Shown here piece after piece: positions 1 through 7,097 of a DNA stretch of 64,000 bases. The stretch lies in NCBI RefSeq assembly GCF_018918125.1, contig NZ_JAHLQA010000029.1, positions 1 through 64,000 of the forward strand, in the 5' to 3' direction. The notes beneath the pieces are model-generated. The model had not been told where the DNA came from. It saw only the letters and a program-made list of their open reading frames with translations, and searched no databases. The stretch is from Blautia sp. MSJ-19. GTDB lineage: Bacteria > Bacillota > Clostridia > Lachnospirales > Lachnospiraceae. Position numbers and translations under genes: made by a program. Numbering within the stretch: the first letter of the stretch is position 1; the number at the start of each line of letters is the position of its first letter.

Positions 1-37
1 TTGTATTGTCTGAAAATAGGCGAACAATCTCCAAAAC

Positions 38-88
38 AAAAAAAGTAGGCAGAGATAGGAATTCCAATATCTCTGCCTAAAAAGGAAC
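38..88 (-). terminator. Intrinsic terminator after the pab operon
   Basis: A perfect 11-12 bp stem (TAGGCAGAGAT with ATCTCTGCCTA) spans about 47-79. Read on the minus strand it is followed by C and seven T residues, so it ends the leftward pabA-pabB-pabC transcript. The plus-strand side has only A residues after the stem. Bases 1-37 carry no gene I can support. Confidence 0.85.
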
Positions 89-122
89 ACCACGCCAATG
101 CCTTAACTAAATGACATTGCCA

Positions 123-869
123 TTACAGGGACATCTTTTCACTCTCATATATCTCTCTTACTTCATCTGTCTTTTTTCGATGCGGAAAACAGATATTTCC
201 AAGCTGTCTTACCGGCATCACCCCCATCAGGGAGTTTGTTACAAAACATTCATCATAATACATCAGTTCATCCGGATAAACAATAGTCTCTACCACACTG
301 AACCTCTCCATAACATACCTTCTCAGGATTCCCGGCAGAAGTCCACAGGAAAGCTGCGGTGTATAAATCATATTCTTACGTACAAAAAAGATATTCGAGA
401 CAGTTCCCTCACTGATCTGACCTTTGGTATTTACAAAAATCTTTTCATTGATACCAGCCGCTGCTGCTGCCCTCTTTTCCAGGATACAATCTCCATAATT
501 TAATGTTTTATGATAAACCAGTGGAGAAGTCTCATTTCTTCTGACTTTGCTGATATCCATCATAAAACCTCTGCTGTATATCTCTTCTGTATATGGATTA
601 GACCTCATCTGAAAAAAGAAGTTCTTCTCAGACATAACGATCTTGAGTGCACCATGTGCAGTAACTGCTGCATCTTGCTCCCCGAGATATGTTTCTACTT
701 TTTCCTTTGTAAGACCGCGCCCTGTACATGAACCAAGCTTCAGAAATTGTGCTGCTTCTTCCAGTCTTTTCAGATGGCGGTCTAAAAGCAGAGGTTTTCC
801 GTCTTCCACAGCAATCGTTTCAAATGTCCCCAGTCCAAACAGGAAGCCTTCATCCAGTCTAATCTCCAT
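123..869 (-). CDS. pabC: Aminodeoxychorismate lyase (PabC), class IV PLP aminotransferase fold
   Basis: Converts 4-amino-4-deoxychorismate to p-aminobenzoate and pyruvate for folate synthesis in the cytoplasm. The fold-type IV pattern is visible: an N-terminal FGLGTFETI stretch, a HKTLNYGD segment carrying the PLP lysine, and SEGTVSNIFF near the middle. At about 250 residues it has the usual family length. It ends the leftward operon after pabB. I place the start at an ATG at 869 with GGAG eight bases upstream; a GTG three codons earlier (878) is an alternative. Branched-chain or D-amino-acid aminotransferases share the fold, but direct linkage to pabA and pabB makes PabC the natural call. 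Confidence 0.88.
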   Translation of the reverse strand: MEIRLDEGFLFGLGTFETIAVEDGKPLLLDRHLKRLEEAAQFLKLGSCTGRGLTKEKVETYLGEQDAAVTAHGALKIVMSEKNFFFQMRSNPYTEEIYSRGFMMDISKVRRNETSPLVYHKTLNYGDCILEKRAAAAAGINEKIFVNTKGQISEGTVSNIFFVRKNMIYTPQLSCGLLPGILRRYVMERFSVVETIVYPDELMYYDECFVTNSLMGVMPVRQLGNICFPHRKKTDEVREIYESEKMSL

Positions 870-885
870 ACTTCTCACTCCAACC

Positions 886-2244
886 TTATTCTATCGCCTG
901 CAGAACTGCTTTTGCCTTCTGCAGGGTCTCTTCATATTCAAATTCCAGATCTGACTCGGCAGTAATACCGCCGCCCACGCCCAGATAATACATTCCATCT
1001 TTATGCAATGCCGTTCGTATTACAATATTGAAGTCACAATCTCCGTCCAATGTCAGATAGCCGATCGAACCTGTATACAGATTTCTGCGATTATTTTCCA
1101 GTTCATCAATAATCTCCATGGCACGGTATTTTGGTGCTCCGGTAATCGACCCGCCCGGAAATGTTGCTTCCAGAAGATCCATGACCGTTTTGTCCTGTTC
1201 CAGATCTCCCTCAATATCTGCTACCAGATGAAATACCGTTGCATATTCTTCAACGGTAAAAAGCTCCGTCACTTTGACACTGCCCGGTCTGCAGACACGA
1301 TTCAGATCATTTCTCTCAAGATCCACGATCATCAGAAGTTCACTTTTATCTTTCTCTGAATGTTCCAGTTCTGTCCGCATACGTAAATCTTCTTCTGGTG
1401 TTTCTCCTCTTTTGCGGGTTCCCTTGATCGGTCTTGTATTCACATGACCTTTCTGCATTTTGAGGAATCGTTCCGGAGATGCACAGACAATCTGAAAATC
1501 CCCGTAATTTATATATCCACCAAACGGAGATGGATTATTCTCTCTCAGATCATAAAAAACCTCCAATGGATCTTTTGCACTTTTGACGCTGAGCTGCTGC
1601 GTCATATTTGTAATATAGATATCACCCTCAATGATATAACGAATCATGTCATCAACCGCACTTTTATATTCTTCTTTTTCGAAGTTTGGTCTGACTTTGG
1701 TCTGATATTTCCGCTCATTTTCTTTCAGATCCAGTGAAACGGATATACGTTTTTCCGCTATATCCAACAACTCTTCTGCATTTTGTGTGATCCCATTCGC
1801 TACCAGATATGTCCTCTGTTCCTGACGGTCTTCTATGATATACAGATCATAAAAAACAAGTACTGCATCGGGAATACACACCAGTTCTTCTTTGGCAGAC
1901 GGCACTTCCATTAATTTTCTTCCGTACTCATAGGAAAAATATCCCACTGCTCCGGATACCATCGGAAGTTCGCTCTGATTCTGATCCACGTGCTCGGTCA
2001 GGTATTTTCTGAGATATTCTTCAAAAGTAATCTCTGTTTCCAGATGACCATTGATAAAAAATCCCTGTTCATCTCTGACCAGTTTCAGATATGGATATGC
2101 TCCTATAATAGAATATCTGCCAAGCCTGTTGACCAGCGACGAATCCAAAAACACACAATCTGGATCTTCTGTAAAATACCGAAATAATTCTGCTGTCGGC
2201 CTGGCAGGTTTTAATTCTTTTATCACACGCTTTTTATTATACAT
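886..2244 (-). CDS. pabB: Aminodeoxychorismate synthase component I (PabB)
   Basis: Aminates chorismate with ammonia supplied by PabA to make 4-amino-4-deoxychorismate. The C-terminal chorismate-binding domain shows PERFL, RPIKGTRKRG and PGGSITGAPK. The lysine in PIKGT is the PabB-type residue; anthranilate synthase (TrpE) has alanine there, so this is PabB rather than TrpE. Length is 452 residues from the chosen ATG at 2244, which follows AGAAAGGAG. An upstream in-frame extension lies inside pabA and is rejected. The gene overlaps the end of pabA by 8 bases, so the two are probably translationally coupled, fitting the amidotransferase/synthase complex. Confidence 0.93.
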   Translation of the reverse strand: MYNKKRVIKELKPARPTAELFRYFTEDPDCVFLDSSLVNRLGRYSIIGAYPYLKLVRDEQGFFINGHLETEITFEEYLRKYLTEHVDQNQSELPMVSGAVGYFSYEYGRKLMEVPSAKEELVCIPDAVLVFYDLYIIEDRQEQRTYLVANGITQNAEELLDIAEKRISVSLDLKENERKYQTKVRPNFEKEEYKSAVDDMIRYIIEGDIYITNMTQQLSVKSAKDPLEVFYDLRENNPSPFGGYINYGDFQIVCASPERFLKMQKGHVNTRPIKGTRKRGETPEEDLRMRTELEHSEKDKSELLMIVDLERNDLNRVCRPGSVKVTELFTVEEYATVFHLVADIEGDLEQDKTVMDLLEATFPGGSITGAPKYRAMEIIDELENNRRNLYTGSIGYLTLDGDCDFNIVIRTALHKDGMYYLGVGGGITAESDLEFEYEETLQKAKAVLQAIE

Positions 2245-2893
2245 CTTTTTCTCCTTTCTGTCCATTCTCAAGGACATCTCCGCATGTTTTTTCATACGAT
2301 TTTTCCAGATTTTTATCATGAAATTTCTCGGAGATGCAACAAAAATTTTCTAACAGTTCATGTCCGTATTCTGTCAGCACCGCTTCCGGATGGAACTGTA
2401 CCCCATATAATGGCATACTTCTGTGTGAGATTCCCATGACCGCACCATCTTCTGAAATGGCATCTACTCTGTACTCTTCTGGAATACTGTCTTCTTTTAT
2501 GACCAGCGAATGATATCTGGTCACCTTAAAACGTTCCGGCAGACCTTCAAACAATCCATTTCTGTTATTTCGGATTTCCGTCACTTTTCCATGCATCGGA
2601 TGTCTCCCCTTTTCTACAGTTGCTCCACAACAATGCCCCAGTACCTGATGTCCCAGGCAGACTCCCAGAATCGGAATTCTGCCCTGAAAATGCTCAACGG
2701 TTTTCACACAAAGCTCTGCGTCCCATGGACGTTTCGGTCCGGGCGAAAGAATAATTCCCTCCGGCTGCATCGCATCTATTTCTTCTATATTAATATGGTC
2801 GCTCCGTATGACTTTGATCTTTCTTCCCAGTTCCTCAAAATAAGCTTTGAGATTATAAACAAATGAATCATAATTATCAATCATCAAATACAT
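2237..2893 (-). CDS. pabA: Aminodeoxychorismate synthase glutaminase subunit (PabA)
   Basis: Class I glutamine amidotransferase that hydrolyses glutamine and passes ammonia to PabB. The triad is visible: Cys in GVCLGHQVLG, and His and Glu in GVQFHPEAVLT. The protein begins MYLMIDNYDSF, the standard start of TrpG/PabA proteins, from the ATG at 2893 preceded by AGAGGGA. A longer in-frame extension is non-conserved and crosses the leader hairpin, so it is not used. It is first in pabA-pabB-pabC. Sequence alone cannot separate PabA from TrpG, but its PabB-type partner decides the call. A terminator-like hairpin lies just upstream (2919-2963). Confidence 0.92.
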   Translation of the reverse strand: MYLMIDNYDSFVYNLKAYFEELGRKIKVIRSDHINIEEIDAMQPEGIILSPGPKRPWDAELCVKTVEHFQGRIPILGVCLGHQVLGHCCGATVEKGRHPMHGKVTEIRNNRNGLFEGLPERFKVTRYHSLVIKEDSIPEEYRVDAISEDGAVMGISHRSMPLYGVQFHPEAVLTEYGHELLENFCCISEKFHDKNLEKSYEKTCGDVLENGQKGEKDV

Positions 2894-2917
2894 ATTCTTA
2901 TCCCTCTTTCCGTTATA

Positions 2918-2963
2918 CAAAAAAGAGACAACGAGAGTGTGCATATCCATACACACAGTCGTT
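2918..2963 (-). terminator. Terminator-like hairpin in the pabA leader (possible attenuator)
   Basis: On the minus strand AACGACTGTGTG and CACACTCTCGTT pair with two mismatches, followed by GTCTC and six T residues at 2919-2924. It sits between the predicted promoter (3022-3050) and the pabA ribosome site, 26 bases before the start codon, so it would stop transcripts before the first gene unless relieved. I could not identify a known sensing RNA in the roughly 50 bases before it. Confidence 0.6.
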
Positions 2964-3021
2964 ATCCCTGATCGGTCCGTAATCTGTGAATTTTTTGTCT
3001 TTCTTTTTATAGATAGCCTTA

Positions 3022-3050
3022 TGCTATCATATCCGTCATTTCCCGTCAAT
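3022..3050 (-). promoter_or_regulatory. Predicted promoter for pabABC
   Basis: On the minus strand TTGACG (3050-3045) and TAGCAT (3027-3022) are separated by 17 bases. A short inverted repeat GATAGC/GCTATC (3013-3029) covers the -10 and may be an operator or coincidence. A downstream TATAAA-like stretch is an alternative -10. Confidence 0.45.
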
Positions 3051-3095
3051 ATATATTAGAAATGAATATTTTTTTCAACAAATTACCCCTTTTAT

Positions 3096-3118
3096 ATCAA
3101 ATGCATATATGCTATACT
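3096..3118 (+). promoter_or_regulatory. Predicted promoter for folE operon
   Basis: TATACT at 3113-3118 is a good -10 placed about 20 bases before the first helix of the THF riboswitch. The -35 (TTTTAT, about 3090-3095) is weak. A 10-bp palindrome GCATATATGC (3103-3112) lies in the spacer. Confidence 0.4.
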
Positions 3119-3136
3119 GTACGGGAAATGAATGCT

Positions 3137-3236
3137 ATGCAAAATAGGATCATATGCGTCAAGTGTTCAGCGAATGGGGAGTTGTCGCCGAAACGAAAAG
3201 TCCGTCTTACGGTATGTGATCCGCACCCGTTGCAAC
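3137..3236 (+). promoter_or_regulatory. Tetrahydrofolate (THF-I) riboswitch aptamer
   Basis: The RNA matches the Firmicutes THF riboswitch layout. A long helix pairs GGATCATATGC (3147-3157) with GGTATGTGATCC (3211-3222). It is followed by the conserved GCGTCAAGTG, then an inner hairpin whose loop reads GAATGGGGAGTTGTCGC (3171-3187), then ACGAAAAGTCCG. A short outer helix pairs GCAA with TTGC (3139-3142 / 3230-3233), and the C-rich 3' part (CCGCACCCG) can reach the G-rich loop as the known pseudoknot does. It lies directly upstream of folE, the expected target. Family assignment rests on remembered consensus; a covariance-model search would settle it. Confidence 0.85.
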
Positions 3237-3313
3237 AATATAAGAGGATATCTCATATTGTGTAGGGATACGTTTTTCGACATACGTTCTATCACAATTG
3301 GAGATATCTTTTT
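3234..3313 (+). terminator. Riboswitch expression platform: antiterminator and terminator
   Basis: GATATCTCATATTGTG (3247-3262) pairs with CACAATTGGAGATATC (3293-3308) and is followed by TTTTT, forming an intrinsic terminator. The left arm can instead pair locally: ACAATAT at 3235-3241 with ATATTGT at 3255-3261, which would break the terminator. This is the usual logic of a ligand-off THF switch upstream of folE. Confidence 0.75.
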
Positions 3314-3396
3314 CGCTTTATCACGCTATTGCTTCGATAAAAAAAAGACAATCTCCATGATACACAATATCATACATACAGGAGGTTGTTTTTTTA

Positions 3397-3954
3397 ATGG
3401 TAGACAAACAAAAAGTGGAACAGGCAATCCGTCTTCTCCTTGAGGGAATTGGCGAAGATACAGAACGTGAAGGTCTTAAAGACACACCTGACCGCATTGC
3501 ACGTATGTGCATGGAAATTTACGGTGGACTGGACGAAGAAGCAGATCCGCATCTTGCCAAACAGTTCGATGTAGAAAACAATGAAATGGTACTGGAAAAA
3601 GATATTACTTTCTATTCTATGTGCGAACATCATCTGATGCCATTTTATGGCAAGGCACACATTGCTTATATTCCGAACGGCAAAGTAACCGGTCTCAGCA
3701 AACTTGCCCGTACTGTAGATGTATATGCAAGAAGACCACAGATTCAGGAACGACTGACTGTACAGATCGCAGATGCACTGGAACGTACCCTGAATCCAAA
3801 GGGTGTTATGGTCATGCTTGAAGCCGAGCATACCTGCATGACCATGCGCGGAATCAAAAAACCCGGAAGTAAAACCATCACAACTGTCACCCGCGGTGAT
3901 TTTAAAACAGACAGAGAACTTCAGAAACAGTTCCTTTCCATGGTAAAAGACTGA
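3397..3954 (+). CDS. folE: GTP cyclohydrolase I (FolE)
   Basis: Catalyses GTP to 7,8-dihydroneopterin triphosphate, the first step of the pterin branch of folate synthesis. The 185-residue length is typical of type IA enzymes. The zinc ligands are visible: Cys76 and His79 in [10 protein letters not shown], and Cys147 in EHTCMTMRG. An AGGAGG site lies 10 bases before the ATG. It is the first gene of the rightward folate operon and sits behind the THF riboswitch, so end-product repression is expected. Its stop overlaps the start of the HD-domain gene (TGATG). Confidence 0.96.
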   Translation: MVDKQKVEQAIRLLLEGIGEDTEREGLKDTPDRIARMCMEIYGGLDEEADPHLAKQFDVENNEMVLEKDITFYSMCEHHLMPFYGKAHIAYIPNGKVTGLSKLARTVDVYARRPQIQERLTVQIADALERTLNPKGVMVMLEAEHTCMTMRGIKKPGSKTITTVTRGDFKTDRELQKQFLSMVKD

Positions 3955-4445
3955 TGCTGACAAATATGACAAGGGTAAATGCAATCTGGGAGCATCCCCT
4001 CTATCAGCAAAACCTTAAGGAACTCATCAGCCTGGAAACAGATCGTATATTCTGCCGTCACACACCGGAACATTTTCTGGATGTTGCAAGACTTGCTTAC
4101 ATATTTGCACTGGAACGGAACATTGCCTGTTCCAGTGAGCTGATCTACTGCACCGCTCTTCTCCATGATATCGGTCGTGCAAAGCAATATACAGACGGTA
4201 CTCCGCATGACATAGCCGGTGTACAGATTGCCGAACAGATTTTATCAGATCTGGATTTTTCCGACGAAGAAAAATCTCAGATTCTGACAGCAATCGGAGA
4301 ACATCGTTCTTCAGGAAAAAACGTTTCACCTTTAAGCCAGATTCTCTATGAAGCAGACAAAAAATCACGTATGTGCTTTCTCTGTCCTGCCGAACAGGAA
4401 TGCTACTGGTCATCTGATAAAAAAAATATGACGATTCAATACTAA
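3954..4445 (+). CDS. HD-domain phosphohydrolase in the folate operon
   Basis: A 163-residue HD-superfamily protein. A first metal-binding His lies in RHTPEHFLDVAR and the HD pair lies in ALLHDIGRAKQ. A further His follows in TPHDIAG. The C-terminus carries a CFLCPAEQEC cysteine cluster. Its start overlaps the folE stop (TGATG) and folP follows after 17 bases, so it is co-translated with folate enzymes. Folate synthesis needs a phosphatase to turn dihydroneopterin triphosphate into dihydroneopterin, and no such enzyme is otherwise present in the operon. Filling that step is my inference, not a shown function. Confidence 0.85.
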   Translation: MLTNMTRVNAIWEHPLYQQNLKELISLETDRIFCRHTPEHFLDVARLAYIFALERNIACSSELIYCTALLHDIGRAKQYTDGTPHDIAGVQIAEQILSDLDFSDEEKSQILTAIGEHRSSGKNVSPLSQILYEADKKSRMCFLCPAEQECYWSSDKKNMTIQY

Positions 4446-4462
4446 AAGGAGAATCTTAGATC

Positions 4463-5278
4463 ATGAAAATCGGAAATCGTGAATTTGATGTAAAAAACAG
4501 AACCTATATTATGGGAATCCTGAATGTAACTCCGGACTCCTTTTCTGATGGTGGTAAATGGAACACCATGAATCACGCTCTGAAACACGCAGAGGCTATG
4601 ATCGCTGACGGCGCCGATATTCTGGATGTCGGTGGTGAATCTACCCGCCCGGGTCATACCCCTGTCAGTGCCGAAGAAGAAGCTGCCCGTGTTGTTCCTG
4701 TTATTGAAGCACTCCGCAAACATTTTGATGTACCGATCTCTGTAGACACTTACAAAGGAAGCGTTGCCGATGTAGCTGTCCAGGCAGGGGCAGATCTCGT
4801 CAACGATGTATGGGGTCTGAAATACGACCCGGAAATGGCCGGTGTCATTGCAAAACATGATGTTGCCTGCTGTCTCATGCACAACAAAGCTAATACAGAA
4901 TACAACAACTTCCTCATCGATATGCTTGCCGAGACTCAGGAATGCGTCAATATTGCACGCAAAGCAGGAATCAAAGATGAGCGCATTATTCTGGATCCGG
5001 GTGTTGGATTCGGAAAAACATACGAAATGAATCTGGAAACCATGAATCATCTGGAACTCTTCCAGCACCTCGGATTTCCGGTTCTCCTTGGAACTTCCCG
5101 CAAATCCATGATCGGGCTCGCTCTGGACCTTCCGGTTGATCAGCGTATGGAAGGCACTGTCGCTACTTCTGTTATCGGCGTTATGAAAGGCTGCGCATTT
5201 GTCCGTGTCCATGACGTTAAAGAAAATAAACGCGCCGTACTTATGACAGAAGCAATTCTTGGAAGAACTATTAAATAA
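4463..5278 (+). CDS. folP: Dihydropteroate synthase (FolP)
   Basis: Condenses p-aminobenzoate with 6-hydroxymethyl-7,8-dihydropterin diphosphate to dihydropteroate; the sulfonamide target. The TIM-barrel motifs are all present: GILNVTPDSFSDGG, ILDVGGESTRPG, ISVDTYKG, LVNDVWG, ILDPGVGFGKT and LLGTSRKS. The 271-residue length is normal. The start ATG follows AAAGGAGAA. It joins the products of the two divergent arms of this locus, PABA from pabABC and the pterin from folE and folBK. Confidence 0.96.
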   Translation: MKIGNREFDVKNRTYIMGILNVTPDSFSDGGKWNTMNHALKHAEAMIADGADILDVGGESTRPGHTPVSAEEEAARVVPVIEALRKHFDVPISVDTYKGSVADVAVQAGADLVNDVWGLKYDPEMAGVIAKHDVACCLMHNKANTEYNNFLIDMLAETQECVNIARKAGIKDERIILDPGVGFGKTYEMNLETMNHLELFQHLGFPVLLGTSRKSMIGLALDLPVDQRMEGTVATSVIGVMKGCAFVRVHDVKENKRAVLMTEAILGRTIK

Positions 5279-5320
5279 AAACTCTAAATAACCAGAACAA
5301 TTAAGAAGGAATACAAGCGA

Positions 5321-6148
5321 ATGGATAAGATTGAGATCAAAAACCTTGAGATTTTTGCAAACCACGGCGTTTTTCCGGAAGAAAATGTGCTCGGACAGAA
5401 ATTTGTCGTTTCTGCAACACTTTATACTGACACCCGAAAAGCCGGGCTGACCGATGAACTGACTGCCTCCATCCACTACGGTGAAGTCAGCCATATGATC
5501 ACAAAATTTGCAAAAGAACATACTTATAAACTTCTTGAAGCACTTGCAGAAAATCTCTGCCAGATGCTTCTTTCGGAGCTGCCTTTATTAAGGAAAATTA
5601 CTCTTCGTATTGAAAAACCATGGGCTCCGGTCGGTCTTCCACTGGATACGGTCGCCGTTGAGATCACTCGTGGATGGCATACCGCATATGTTGCTTTTGG
5701 TTCCAATCTTGGCGATAAAAAGAAATTCCTGGATGATGGCATCCAGGGACTCCGTGATACTCCTTCCTGTGAAGTAGAAGCGGTATCTGAATATTTAGTT
5801 ACCGAACCTTACGGTGGCGTGGAACAGGATGAATTCCTGAATGGAGTTTTAAAGCTTCGCACACTTCTTACTCCGGAAGAACTTCTTGACCGCCTTCACG
5901 AACTGGAGGCCGCTGCAAACAGAGAGCGTCTCATTCACTGGGGACCACGCACTCTTGATCTGGATATTCTGTTCTACGATAACGAGATCATTGATACCCC
6001 TGATCTCCATATCCCTCATATCGATATGGAAAACAGAGATTTTGTACTGAAACCAATGGATGAGATTGCTCCCTACTACAGACATCCTGTTCTGAACAAA
6101 ACCATCCATCAGCTTCTTAATGAACTTCTTTCCGGAAATAACAGTTAA
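5321..6148 (+). CDS. folK: Bifunctional dihydroneopterin aldolase / HPPK (FolB-FolK fusion)
   Basis: The N-terminal ~118 residues are dihydroneopterin aldolase (MDKIEIKNLEIFANHGVFPEE, then a conserved Lys in YKLLEALAENL). The C-terminal half is 6-hydroxymethyl-7,8-dihydropterin pyrophosphokinase (VAFGSNLGDK, HWGPRTLDLDILFYD). The fusion channels dihydroneopterin to the pyrophosphorylated pterin used by FolP. AAGAAGGA lies before the ATG. It is the last gene of the operon, ahead of a strong terminator. Confidence 0.95.
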   Translation: MDKIEIKNLEIFANHGVFPEENVLGQKFVVSATLYTDTRKAGLTDELTASIHYGEVSHMITKFAKEHTYKLLEALAENLCQMLLSELPLLRKITLRIEKPWAPVGLPLDTVAVEITRGWHTAYVAFGSNLGDKKKFLDDGIQGLRDTPSCEVEAVSEYLVTEPYGGVEQDEFLNGVLKLRTLLTPEELLDRLHELEAAANRERLIHWGPRTLDLDILFYDNEIIDTPDLHIPHIDMENRDFVLKPMDEIAPYYRHPVLNKTIHQLLNELLSGNNS

Positions 6149-6197
6149 CCATTTATTCTATAAATGCTGTCTGCTATGGAAATCATCTGATCATCTT

Positions 6198-6240
6198 ACT
6201 TCTGAGTCAGGGTTATATCCCCAGGCTCAGAAGTTTTTTT
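6198..6240 (+). terminator. Intrinsic terminator of the folate operon
   Basis: ACTTCTGAG (6198-6206) pairs with CTCAGAAGT (6226-6234), followed by seven T residues. The loop contains the stop codon of the convergent gene ending at 6213, so the two transcripts overlap here. Confidence 0.85.
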
Positions 6241-6884
6241 GCTTCTTCAAGACGTTCATAAAACTGCTCATAAAAATCCCTGTTTTCTTCATATGGATTT
6301 GTATAAAAACGACTGAGCACATACATATTCAGGTTCTTGATAAGGTCTGCATCTTCCGTCTGATAAAAGACTTCCTGCACATCCAGTAGAAACTGATGCC
6401 AGTCCCACACAAATTTTTCATACTGTTTGAGATCCGGTGTATCGATCCATTTCTTTACTTTAATCTTGGAACGGTTTTTCTTTGTACATTCATGAATCTG
6501 GATAATATACTTAAATCCATCTTCTGTATAATATCTTCCAAGTGGAAAAAGGCGACAGAATCCAGGACGAATTGCATGAATGGAACATCTTCCTTCTCCA
6601 TTCAGGAAAACACATTTTTCTTCGATGCCACGCATTGTCAGATGCGGCAGGATATTTCCATCCGAAATTCCTAATTCCAGTACACTTCCAATCAGTTCTT
6701 CCGGATTCTTTTCCAATCCTCTGCTCAACCGACAGACATCATATGGATCCAGCAAGACAGAATCTCCCATTCCTGTACAGCAGTCAAAACATCCCTTACA
6801 ATCCTGGCAATCGGCTTTGACCATATCATTTGCCTCATATAACCTTCCGTCTGAAATTTCTTCCAGTGTCACTTCTCTTCTCAT
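6213..6884 (-). CDS. YkgJ-family zinc/iron-chelating cysteine cluster protein
   Basis: A 223-residue protein of the YkgJ (CxxCxxxxCC) family. The N-terminal cluster reads DCQDCKGCFDCC, and later cysteines lie in KCVFLNGEGRCSIH, PGFCRLFPLG and HECTKK. The pattern suggests a bound metal or Fe-S site. The biochemical role of the family is not established. It stands alone, convergent with the folate operon and divergent from the ABC exporter. Confidence 0.8.
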   Translation of the reverse strand: MRREVTLEEISDGRLYEANDMVKADCQDCKGCFDCCTGMGDSVLLDPYDVCRLSRGLEKNPEELIGSVLELGISDGNILPHLTMRGIEEKCVFLNGEGRCSIHAIRPGFCRLFPLGRYYTEDGFKYIIQIHECTKKNRSKIKVKKWIDTPDLKQYEKFVWDWHQFLLDVQEVFYQTEDADLIKNLNMYVLSRFYTNPYEENRDFYEQFYERLEEAKKLLSLGI

Positions 6885-7007
6885 AATTTTCCTCTTTTTC
6901 TTTATACTATATGTATTAGAACACCTTTGGATTTCAAGTTCAAAATCTTTATCGTACAGGCACGATCAGATTTTGTAATTTTAACCTCAGATGCTCATAA
7001 ATATTCA

Positions 7008-7036
7008 TTGCAACCCTTATGATACAGGACTATAAT
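7008..7036 (+). promoter_or_regulatory. Promoter of the ABC exporter operon
   Basis: TTGCAA (7008-7013) and TATAAT (7031-7036) are separated by 17 bases, giving a near-consensus vegetative promoter. Confidence 0.7.
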
Positions 7037-7050
7037 AGAGAATGTCAATC

Positions 7051-7070
7051 TGTTGCTGCAAACAGCAACA
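7051..7070 (+). promoter_or_regulatory. Inverted repeat in the exporter 5' leader (operator or mRNA hairpin)
   Basis: TGTTGCTG and CAGCAACA form a perfect 8-bp inverted repeat with a CAAA centre, starting about 8 bases after the likely transcription start. The position fits an operator for a repressor (for example TetR, MarR or PadR type) or a leader hairpin; no regulator gene is adjacent. Confidence 0.55.
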
Positions 7071-7097
7071 CAATAATAAAAAACGGAGGAAACAAAA

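Noticed and set aside
886-2244. Anthranilate synthase (TrpE) instead of PabB
   Set aside because: The active-site stretch reads PIKGT with Lys, the aminodeoxychorismate synthase type; TrpE has PIAGT.
4442-5521. A 359-codon open frame on the minus strand
   Set aside because: Antisense shadow of folP and the start of folBK, whose motifs are unambiguous on the plus strand; its product is Phe/His/Cys-rich and domain-free.
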